Assembly: GCA_029168955.1 (NCBI GenBank)
Contig: JAPDOI010000213.1
Coordinates: 1,041,001 to 1,105,000 of the forward strand
Length of the DNA: 64,000 nucleotides
Reading direction: 5' to 3'
Origin: Aplectana chamaeleonis
Taxonomy: Eukaryota; Nematoda; Chromadorea; Rhabditida; Cosmocercidae
Shown in pieces: positions 38,321 to 50,300 of the stretch. How positions within the stretch are numbered: the stretch's first letter is position 1; every line of letters starts with the position of its first letter. A model generated the notes under the pieces. It ran no database searches and had not been told where the DNA came from. It worked only from the letters and a program-made list of their open reading frames with translations. Made by a program: the position numbers and the translations under genes.

Positions 38321-41300
38321 ATGCTGCTGCTGCCCAGATCCTTATTATTAGTCTTTATCAGTGAGTTGGTTATTTTTTCATTCATTAGCAAAAAACATAC
38401 CCGTTCTTACACATGTGACTTTGATGACAAAATAATAAAAACTCTTTCTGTCGTCCCTGAATCGCACGATTATGCGATTCAGGGAGGTAAGCCGACCCTC
38501 ATTCATCAATTGCTCAGCAAAATTCACAGTTGCATGGAGTTCTTCTTCTAATTCGCGTCGTTCAGGAATCATTTTCTGGACGAATTTCCGAAAAAAAAGT
38601 ATTGAATCTTTAACCTTGCCTGAGAAATAACATACACATATGGTGACGACTAATCCACATTCGATGATGGTATCCGAATTCCTCTTCACAACAATTAGAA
38701 GACTTTATTTTTAGGCTTCAAAGTCCAATTTTCATGGAATGGATGGGTTTATTCAAGCGTTTTTCTGGACTTGAAGGCAGGGTTCGCAATAAAAACTACT
38801 GTTGTGTTATGCTTATGAAGAGGTAGATCTGGTCATCACAGAAGTGAAAATAAAGAAATTCCCGGGAAAAAACGCGCAGAAACAAGTTAGAATGGCTAAC
38901 TATGTACTGGGTGTCCGCCCGCCCTCAATTGACGAGATCTTGATGAATGCTTGTTCTGTCGTCTTTTATTTTCCTTTCGAAGCGCAATTAGCAGTTTTTC
39001 GAAGAAATTAGTAACAACTTCACGAGCAAAATAAAAGATGGCAGAAAAATAACTCATAAAGAATCCCATTAATTGGGGGCGGGCGGACACCCAGCTGTTG
39101 GCCGTTCTAACTTGTTCCTGCGCGTTTTTTTTCTCCGATTTTTCATTCATTTTCGCGCTTGGGATAGCCATTTTTACCTGTTCTAGATGATACCGAAAAA
39201 ACCGTTTTTATCGCGACCTTTGAAATTAATTAGAATGAATATTCGCGCACTTAATCGCCCATTTATTCAATCTTCCGAAATTAGGGAAGTCGAAGTTCTG
39301 AACGGTTATCGAATAACGATCGAGTATTTTTGAAACCGAGTAATCAACATACGTTACCTTCACTGGCCAATAAAACCAGAAATTGAATACTTCGATTTGC
39401 AGGATAAGCTCAGCTCAAGAAATGTAAATTTATGAAAAGCAGAAAATGTTATGTCCACAATGAGAAAATATTCGAACAACGATTCAAATCTCTTATACAA
39501 TTAAATATTTCAATTTTTCGAAGCTTTAATTTTTTGAATATTAGTGATGAAAGAACTTTGAAGATAGAATGTCTTCTACAATGTTTTAGGCCCGCTTATA
39601 ACATTGGTCTTTTTCGAGGGCATGACACATCCTTTAAAGTTATAATCACTGTACTATTAAAAATTGAAGACTTACTCAAATCGGTCGAAGTCCACTATGG
39701 TAAATGCAGACTTGTCCGTGGGTTACTGCCGAAGACATATACTCTATTTAAAACCCAGATTTACTCTGTTTCTTCGCGTGCGTGTGCGGAGAGAAGGGAA
39801 AGACCGCGAGAAAGTGTCGGGGAGAAGGAGACACAGCATCGCGCGCACACGCACACGACCAACGTAAATAATTTTCGCTCTAGATTAGAGGATGGACACT
39901 GTGCCGCATACCCAAACACGCAGAAACGTGGACTCCGCCGATTCGACAATTGATTCGCCGTTGACTGAAAGCTTTTCAGAATATTAGCAAGAACCACTTC
40001 TTGGGAACAACAATAATATCGAGTCAACTAATATTCGAATAGTTCGAATATTCGAGCACTCGAAAATTCGATCCATTGGAAATTTTGGGATTTCACTTTG
40101 TTGGAGCAGTCAAGCTATCCACGATTTCGAATTATTTGAATTTCTATGTAAATGTTCCGGTGGAGGAATAGAATCGTTTGGTTTTCCGGCAATATTCAGT
40201 ATATTCGAAAGGACAAATTACATGCTTCATTTTTCGAATTCGTATTAGTCCAGTTTTAGGTGCTCGAATATTTGATTTTTCCATCATAAAAATTTTGCTC
40301 AATCGATTCTGAATATTGACCGAAAACCAATCAACAATCCGAATTCATTGGTAATATTATTCAAATTTTCAAGCGTCATCTTTTTTCTGCAAGAATGATT
40401 TAGTATATCCCTAATCACCCGAAAACTCATTGAAATCGGATGGAGAGCCCTTTCTAGAATTTATCAATCGTTTGAGAAAAATTGATTTCAGGCATTTCGA
40501 AAGAAATCATTACTACAAAATTCGGAAAAATAATCTTTTGCGAACTCCATGAGAACCACGTCCGAAAGTTCCACTTCTTCGAAGAGTGACTCAAAAAAAA
40601 ATTCCTGCAATCGAAAGTCTTTGAACTCGGAACCTAAATTATTCGTTCTTCCAGAATGTTCTAATCGATAAACACTTAAATCATTTCATTCTGAAACTAA
40701 CGTCGAGTGCTAACGTCTAATTCCCTAACTAGATTGAAAGTCAAGTACTTTCCCATCGCAGAAAACCGGATACGAGATTTCGCAGAGGACTCAGGCGATT
40801 CTTGGCCCCGAGCCGCACCGAACACGAATCGGAGCTGTCTGACAGTTCGGCTCGTTCTTCCAATCTCCGGGCCACTGCTGCTGCTGTTCCTGCAAACTGA
40901 AGAAGCCCGGACAGCAACAGAAGCCGACCAGCAGAAGTCGGGTGAAGGACAAGAATCGCCTGAGCAGGTTACAGCAACTGCAGAAGAATTTTTAGACGAC
41001 ATCTTCCAAATGGGACTATTCTAAAAATGTGATAGTAGAAAACTTGAAGAGAACTCAAAAAAATTGATTTCTCAAAACATCACGTGGGCACCGTGATTTT
41101 CGAAACCGAGAATTATATAATTTTTCAGTCGTGAGCGTCAACGCCGTTCTACAGTGCCCCAAAAATACACTGCCGTTTGATTTACAGCCCTGCGATCCGA
41201 ATCGAAGGTCTCAATGTCCAAGCGGATTCACCTGCAGGTATTCTGTTTTCCCACGCTATCGATGGAAGGCTTTTGAAGGATGCGCATTTGGACGAAAACG

Positions 41301-44300
41301 CCGTTTCCGAGAAATCCTACCCAGTATGTGTAGTTCTAACAACTTTTTCAAATCTACTTTTGTAGCTGCTGAAAGCTGCTCTGAACCATGTGATGAAGGG
41401 TTTTCTCAGTTAGGTTCTAGCGCAAGTGAAATTAAGGTAGGGCAGCTTCTAGGGTTTTCAAAAGAGTTTTTTTCCGATTCGGCTCGAAGCGGTTTTTTTT
41501 TGGAAATTTCGGGGTCTTAAACACGAATATGGTATCAATTTCTCGATATTTTGAGGTTTACTATAGGTTACGCCGGATAGTGCGCTATGTACTGTGCTTC
41601 TCTGGGCCAAATTCCAGTCCGCGATTGCGTCTCGACACGCTTTGCGGCCGCACGCGAGTCGGTCGAATTCCCAACGTCAAAGCCGACTCGATGGGGCTTT
41701 TTTATACAGTTTTCTCCCATTTTTCTTAGTTTCCAGTTTTCAAAACCAACCTAGAGTCAACATATCAGCGGCTGCGGCGCTGGAAACTCTTCCGACTCGG
41801 GAGACGAAGTGTGTCAAGACGCAATTGCGGACCGGAATTTGACCAAGAGTAGCACAGTAGTTAACTCGCGTAGCGCAACCTATTGCACCGGAAATCCGTT
41901 AATGGACTTCAAATCCGCTTTCAGCACCCCAAAATAAGCCCCACGAAACATTTTGAGCGAAGTCTGGGATATTGACCAAACTACCGTATACCAACCGCGC
42001 CTTCACCGTAATCGAAAATCATTAATTGAATCTCGAATTCGTAATGAACACTCCAAATAACCTCTACTGATAAAATTTGAGGCAAGCCTACTGTAGTGTT
42101 TTGGATATCGTCAAAAATCGCATTTGCCCCGAAAACTTTCTCCGATGAGAGGCTCCACGTAAAACCTGTCGGACATCCGCGAAAGTTGACAAATGGACCT
42201 CAATTTCGTGATGAAGACCTCGATTAGCCCTCTTAAGGAGTTCTGAGCCAAATATGCGGCAGTTTTTTCAAACACCCTCCAATTTGCCATCCCCATAACT
42301 CCGGATAGGAACCCTCTTCACACAGAGGGAGGAGTTGTCCCGTTTCTGCAGCTCCAGATATCACGCTACTCAATTCAAGCGGAGTGGTCCTGAGTGGAAA
42401 TAGTTCCGCGAAAGGCAAGACAACTCCTCCCTCATTGGGTAGGGGGTATATTGTGCTTATCTGGGTCAAATTCCGGTCCGTAATTGCGTCTCGACACGCT
42501 TTGCGGCCGCACGCGCTCGAGTCAGCCGAGTTTCCAGCGCCAAAGCCGACTCGATATGGCTTTTTCATACAGTTTTCTTCGATTTTGTCTAGTTTCCAGT
42601 TTCTAAAACCCACCTAGGGTCAACAGATCGGCTGCTGCGGCGCTGAAAACTCTTTCGATTCGAATGCGCGCGGCCGCAAAGCGTGCCGAGACGCTATTGC
42701 GGACCCGAATTTCACCCAGATAAGCACAATACATAGTTCGGCCACCTGAAATTTTTTTAATAAATTGGGTTTTCGAGCAAATCGATTTTTCAAAATTTCC
42801 AATAAACGAGTTTCCGACTGACTCGGTTTTGCGAAGTTCCTAATAATCGAGTACTCGAATGACTCGATGTCGACTGTTTGAATCGATACTAAGACTCGAT
42901 GACTCGACTCGAAATAGGTGTAGTAGGAAGCCCCGATTCCCCATAACTCGGTTCAGAGGGTTTGCAACACAACAGCTACAAACATAGACTTGGATACGTC
43001 AATGGAAGTACATTGACCGGCATGGAGTTTGCTGGAAACAGCGTATTCGACCAGTTGTCATTCCCTAGCCAGAAATGCACCCCTTCAGAACCTTATCGTC
43101 ACATTATCTTATTTAGAAACACGAAAGACACTGAAACTATCAGGAACGACACATTTCTTTGTTGTGAATCGTCGTCGATGACCATAGCAGATTGTGAGTT
43201 TCGCAGGTGCAGGCCCTCCTCTGCGGGAGTGGCTGATGGGCCTCCGTCATAGTCGGCCGAGAGCCGGGCTGAGCTGTTCTATCCCATCCCGAGTGATCCT
43301 GCGCTGTCCTGCGCCGGCCCTAGTAAGTCGGCTGCATACCAATCGATTAGGCAGGCGCACTCGGGCGCGTTGGGGAAGGCTCAGTCCAGTCACATCAGAG
43401 GGATTTTTAGATTTGAGAGAGTGATGTGGGTATCGACCGGGGCGGTCCCGGATGGCACAGGCAAGCTCAGTCCGGCCACAGCAAGTTTTTTTTTACACCC
43501 GGTCCGCATGAAGCAGATGCCTATCGATCGGGCTGGCTACAGTCAGTTAGCCGACTATGACGGGTCCATATGAAGGCGTCCTGCTGTCGCTTCGCGGTAA
43601 TCGTTTGAGCAATGGCAAGCTACTGGTCAGCAGTTCCCCGCTTCCGTAACCATTCTAACCAAAACAGGACCTCCCTCAAACATATCCAAATCAACCACTC
43701 CGTCTGAAGAAGGCTGCATTTCACTTATCCCATGTTTGCGATGTCACTGTCCTACCATTTAGGGTTCACTGACGCTCGACTCTCTCCGCAGATCTTCCCT
43801 CAACCGCCACTCTCGTCATTAAACTCGGTAGGGTGGCCGACGGTTGTGTTATATGTTTACAACATCTTGAAAGACACGACCACCCTGTGCGCATTGTACG
43901 GTCAACGCACGCTCATCACGCGGCGCGTGACAATAAAGTCGCTCCTCAACTCTCCGTCATTTCATTTACGTACTTCAGTATGCTGTGTGATAGTGACCTA
44001 AGCGTATGATTCAGATTTCACGGACAAGCGGAGTATATTTCGCCATTAGGTATCTTCCAGAGCTCGATCGCCGCGCTACGCGATGGCATGATAACCATGA
44101 GCATCAATCGAGATCGCGTCGCACGTCGATTCGTATTCAAAACATTCCATAGTGGCGATCAGCGATCGCACTCTGAAACAGGCCTTGCAGATTGCGGACT
44201 GTGCAATTTGCACGGAGAGGCCGTCACTACTCCACTTTGCGGACTCCAGACATTGCATCTTTCCTCACCCCAATTTCGCACATGGAGGGTGGGCATGAAT

Positions 44301-47300
44301 CGCTCTTATACTTCGGGTACCCTAGGCCTCTTTCAGAGTGCGATCGCTGATCGCCGCGAAGACATGTTTTGAATGCAGATCGACGTGCGACGCGATCTCG
44401 ATCGATGCTCATGATTATCATTCCATCGCATCGCGCGGCGATCGAACTCTGAAAGAGGCCTTGCGGCCATTTCAGCGTTGGCGGAAACTCGGTGCACGTA
44501 TGTTATGGCATACGCGCACCGAGTTTGCGCCAACGCTGAAATGAGGGACGCAACGTATCAGCGCGACATCTGTAGCCCGAAAAGTCCGGAGAGCTTCAAT
44601 TTCGTGCTCTTAAAATTTGTGTGCATTCCAATCTGAAATATTATCTTTACCTCTCAGGCGATTCTTAGCCCCGGGTCGCCTGGCAGTTCAGCTCGCTCTC
44701 CCAATCTGCGGGTCGGCTTCTGTTGCTGCTCGGGCTCATCTAGTAACCCGAACAACAACAGCAGTGGTCCAGAGAATGAGGGAATAAGCCGAACTGTCAA
44801 GCGGCTCCGATACCTGTTCGGTTCGGCTTGGAACCAAAAGTCGCCTGAGTTATGTATTTGCTACAAAACTCTAATTTAGCAAGGAAATATAATTTTCAAC
44901 AATAAAATGTTCAGATCGAAATGGCGTCACTAGACACAAACACGGCATTTCCCGCAGTTCGAACCGGGGATGAGGTAAGCAGCCGAATAGTATGAGCACA
45001 AAATGAGAAGTTTTGAGTCGATTAGAATTCGAATCTATTCGATCATAGGTCTACTGCACAATGGCGGTAATTTTCCATTCACTGAATGTTATATTTGACT
45101 CGGAATCTGTTTCCGTAACTAAAAGATTTTGCTGATCCGGATGAAGCACATCCATTAAAATATAAGATAAATGTCAAAATTCGTATTCAGGTGGTGCTCG
45201 TGAATTTTCCGGAACACCCGACAGCCTTCGTACAGAATGTGAACTTCTGGGAACCACCTCCCCAGGGCGGTTTCCTTCACGTCATGACAATCGTTGGTGA
45301 GAATCATCGAATATTTCGTCAGGCTCACACTCAGGGCTCAGGCCCTTACTCTGGTATGCATTGCCTGGGAACTACCGACCCCAAAAACCCAAAACTACCA
45401 TGAGCAGGGAAAATACCGCGAAAATAACGCGAATTCACCGAGAAATCACCGAGAAAAGGCTGCCGCGAATTTACGGAGAAAATACCAGGAAATCACCGCA
45501 AAATAACGCGAAATTACCGAGGAGTCTGCCGCGGAATCACCCCGAAATCACCGATATGACACAGCCATCATTGGTTGTTCTATGCAGTGCAGCGGCGGAG
45601 ATGGCTCAGCCGATAACGCGTAGGATTACGGAGCGATGGATTGGTGAGGTTTGAAGGTTCGAATATTGGCATGGCTTTGCGGCACAATCCCGTCATTTCT
45701 GTTTGCTCGAGGCAGTAGTACGTCGGCAGAAACCAGGCAATACCTTGATTATACCGGAAATCTGCTGCTTCGGCTCCGGTCAAGCACCGAGGAGGCAGGT
45801 TTCCGACAGGCTCTCGACAGAATCCAGGCAAATCCTCTCATTGTCAGAGTTGTACTTTTTGAACCCGAAAAGCACAGCTTCTGGAATCAGTTAGAAGTTC
45901 TGTAAAGTTCAAATTCGCAAAAAAGGACCTGAGCTAGACATAGGGAATGAGAATTTGCACACCTCGCCGTGAATGATCGGGGAGGGGGGGGGTGATCTAC
46001 GCAACCTGGTGGCTGCCCATTCACCCTTCAATAATGAGGCTTGACCATGCGCAAGAGAAGCTTGACTATAAATAATCGAAGTTATGAGAAAATCATGTTT
46101 TCAGATCCGGCCTTCAAGCCATTCGCCATATTCCTAACCTATAATCTGCCGTCGATTGGTTTCCCTCGCTTGCCAATGCCACAGGTCCTACAGGGAATGA
46201 CCGGTCGTGCCACCTACATCGACAACAGTACCGCTCTGGTCAGGAAGGACTCATGTAAGCACTACCTTTCGCTTCTAACTACGTTATGTGACCAAAAGCT
46301 GTTCAAAATCAAATGAATTTATAAAATATTTAATGGCATTATTCCATATCTATCTATTTTCCAAGTTTCCTCCAACTACAAAATGAGGACAAAACGTAGA
46401 AAAGCAAAATGTAGTCCCGAACAAGTCAAATTTTATAGATCGGTCCGAGTATGTTGTACTGGTATACCGCACATCCGCACCAGTCAGTATTGGGAAATTC
46501 AATCCAAATGGTATTGTAAATACAACTAGTATTGGTTAGTTTCTGACTTCATTCTTTTTCCAAGATCTCAATACGGAAGTGTCTTGAGCATAATAACTCA
46601 GGCGATCGCGGGAGTCGGTGGCCGATTAAAACGTCCCTTCCCTAATCAAATTGATCGGATCTCGCTGATCGGCGTAGGCTTCGGCATGACTCATAACTGC
46701 CGAAGTTTTCGTGGTTATGTCTCATATCTGGCGGAGTTTTCGGAGCAACATGTTGCAGTGTCCGCAATGTCTTTCATTAGCACTCTCTCGTGTAGAGCGC
46801 GGAAACGGCAGCCCACAATGTATACGCTGCGCTCAACTGTGAGGTGTTTGTGTTTGTCATGATTAACATATGTGGCTCAGGATATTGACGATCGGGCGGG
46901 CATCGGAGGCAGGGTGGATCGCCAATCCTCCATCTCAACTTGCCATTGACGCAAGCGATTGCGGGAGTGGTAGGTGGTGGGAGATGATCAGGAGAAACTT
47001 TCGGTGTAAACACGTGGGTGTGACGTCACACTGAGTGGTCGGTGGGGGAGGTGATTAGGCAGAGCTTTCGGTGTGAACGGGTCAACTTTGACGTGGCATT
47101 GTAGGGTCGGTGGGAGGTAGACACGCGCAGTTTTCGGTATGAGTGGGAGAGTTTTCGGGCCTCGCCCGCCCCTTTTTTCGTTTCGAGCGGCAGCACGGTA
47201 CCTGTTCAACTTCTCTAAACCGGCCACCGACCCCCGCCTGTGTGTGAGAACGCATGTGCGCAAATGACTTTCATCGTTAGAATCTCTAGGCTCTCTACAG

Positions 47301-50300
47301 TAAACTGCGCACTCCGATCCCCAAACTGCTGGTTCAAAGAAGTTGTGCTTTTGAAGCCTGATGAAAGCGTTAGGGTACCCAGCTGCACATCAGTTTTAGG
47401 GTGTTTGAGGGGAAAATTTCAGATTCGGCTCAAAACTTCTGTTTCTGTTGGGGTTGTTAAAGGTGATAAACACGAATCTGGAGTCCATTTGTTGAAGTTT
47501 TGAGGTGTACAGATCACAATGAGTTCTATACCATTTACGTGGAGGGAGCTACTCTAATATTTTGAAAATCCGCATCAAAATCGTATTTACCGACCCGAAT
47601 AACTCTCGCAGAGAAACTTTATCCAGATCTGAGACTGGCCAAAGCTACAGTAGACGCACAGCACCGTAATTTACCGTAAGCTGTCAAAGTTCGATTGACG
47701 GACCCCAGATTCGTACCAGGTTGTCCAATAATTTTTGTCCGAAATTTCCCCATTTTTAATTTTTTTTCAACTTTATTGAAAAACAAGTCTAATCAACAAT
47801 ATAATCACCACAGTTATCCACAACAGTGGCCCATCAATTGGGCAGGTCGCCGATGCCCTTCGGCCAAAACTCCCGTGCCTGCGGCTCGGAGAAGTCCGCG
47901 ATGTCGGATTTGAGGTTGTCGTAGTTGGTGAATTTTCTTCCGGCCAAACGGTGCTTCAGCGGGCGGAACAAGTGGTAGTCGGAGGGGCGAGGTCCGGGGA
48001 ATACGGCGGATAGGCAACCGTCTCTCCCAGCCGAGCGTCGCCAACTTCTGCTTGGTATCCTTCGCCACGTGGGGGCGCGCGTTGTCGTGCAGAATGTGGA
48101 CCGAGGCCCGTCGGGGACGCTTTTCTCGGATGGCGGCGGCTAGTTTCTCGAGCTGATCGGTGTAGATGGAGGCGGTGACCGTCCTGCCTTGCGGGAGCAG
48201 CTCGAAGTACAGCATGCACTTGGTGTCCCACCAGCAGCAGAGCATGATCTTCAGCAGGTGCAGGTCGGCTTTTGGCGTCGTCGGCGGATCCAGACGGCAC
48301 GGCGGGCGACGTTGTCGTAGAGGACCCAGCTCTCATCCCCAGTGACCAGGTCCTCGAAAAACTCCTTGCGATGCGGACGAAGGAGGAGGGACTGGCCGAC
48401 GGCCACGCGGCTTTGCTTGTTGGCGTCCGTCAGACGGTGGGAGATCCAACGGGCCCAGAACTTTGTGGTAGCCGTGTAAGTTGAGTCAATTGTGGATGGT
48501 GGACTTGCTGCAGCTGAGCGTCGTTGCCAGTTCACGGATGGTGGCTTCCGGCTTCTCCTTGATACAGCGACGGACTTCGTCATCATCCACCGTAGAAGGC
48601 CTCCCGCTGTGCTCCCTGTCCTCGAGGCTCGTGTCGCCGCTCTCGAAACGATTGAACCAGTGGCTGACTGTGCGTTGGAACACAGCATCCTCCTTGCACG
48701 CTCTGCAGATGTTGGCGACCGCGGTGCCCGTGTCGTTGCCCAGCAGCCACTCGTAGTACACGAACGTACGAATTCGACCTTGGTCCATTTTAGCTTGTAC
48801 TGGTAGGACTGCGCCTTATATACCCCTAGCGTAGAACTTTGGAGAACCTTCTAGAAGGTTCTTACACTTGCCTGATATTATAACACTTCCAAGGAAAATT
48901 ATAGAATTTTGAAAATTTTCGGACAGGAATTATTGGACGGCCTGGTATTAAGCACTCCACATAACTCAAAATATAGAGCCACAACTCTCGTATCGGAATA
49001 TCCCCTACGAGAACTTCGAGCAAGGAGAAACAGACCCTGGCCTGGACCTCGAAGGAGCTAAATAATACATAATCCCCTTCGGTGATTAAGATTTTGGAAA
49101 AAGTTCAAAATTTCCACGTCCCCCCTTGGTTCTAGAAAATTGCCGCAGTTTGCGAAGTGAGAATCTCCCAAAAAGTTTTTTTTCCAAACATAGGTCCCTC
49201 TCAAAACCTTCCAATTTTCGAAAATTTTCACGTTTCTTGTTGAACAAACCCGCCAAACTGACAACACCCGCCTGACCCTGATTTTAATTTGAATTCAGAA
49301 CATTGCTCTTAAACGCTTCCAGAACCCAAACTGCCACATATAAACGCTCAATCATCACTTGGTTCAAGTCGAAACCGCTACTGCTTGGTTTAGAGTTCGA
49401 AAATGTGCATTCTTCTAAACTTTATCCCCTTGGAGAGAAGACGGTTACTTAGGGCCCGAAAGACGACCCTGACGTCCAATTCCAGATTTTCGAAAGATTA
49501 CTGAATGTTTTGGAAGGCATAGTAGGGACAGAAAATGACGGCCTCTAGCCTATACCTTCTTGGAACCAGCAGTTCGTGAATGATATGCAATTTTACTTTA
49601 GAGGTTCAAGAGATACTAACAATACAATACGTTGGCGCAGATGCACTTAACGCTCTAGACACTTCATTTATTAGTGTAAAACCGATTTCGAGAAAGCCGT
49701 CTTTCACTAGGGACCGGGGATGTGCACAAATTTTCGAAACAATTTAGAAAACCGAAAATCGAGTCTGTCAGAAAACAGAAAACAAAAAGCCCAAAATGTT
49801 CAGAAGACAGAAATCTTTGCACACCACTGCTAGGGACCACCTCTAGCTCGAAGTGGAGTTTCGAAAAACGTTCCATTGAGGGTTATAGAGTTATGGGAAA
49901 CATAAAAACATGCAATTTTAAATGCTGAAACTTCACTTTATACACCTGGGTAGATCAAAACGGGCAAATAGTTCACTTTTTCGGATTCCATAAAATGAAA
50001 CATTTTTAGCCTTTATTTAGTCCAGGGAGTACATATTTAGGGCGCTGAACCCAAATCTTGGGTCTATTCCTCACCAGACTTAGGGATACTGCAGGTCACG
50101 GTACTAATCTTAGAATCGCCTTACCTTACCTTAGAAACGGGTTGCAGATTCGTTTTAGGCAGCACGAATACCCCCTATGTAGAAGTTTCAAGGCGGTTTG
50201 ATCGTAACTTCTCGAAATCGTCAACACTCGCGTTTTGCCAGCAAATTTTCCCGGATTTTGAAGCTTCGGACCAAATCAGGCTGAATTCTTAAAATAATGA

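Noticed and set aside
39432..39953. 173-codon plus-strand frame
   Set aside because: Overlaps a repeat copy at 39755-39890, has no recognisable domain, and lies in intron 1 of the lustrin/PEBP-like gene.
41177..41365. 62-codon frame overlapping exon 2 of the lustrin/PEBP-like gene
   Set aside because: It is a different frame of the same exon and runs past its donor at 41238; shadow only.
45405..45560. Regular short repeats as a CRISPR array
   Set aside because: Units are short, degenerate and without constant spacers, and the genome is a nematode's.
46374..46440. Candidate missing exon of the lustrin/PEBP-like gene after the CCAAG at about 46365
   Set aside because: The phase can be made to fit and the first residues (FSSNYKM) are plausible, but the acceptor is atypical, the donor weak and the rest does not look like the family.
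49278..49440. Possible exon after TTGAATTCAG
   Set aside because: In the phase required by exon 7 it begins with a stop; no family resemblance in other phases.
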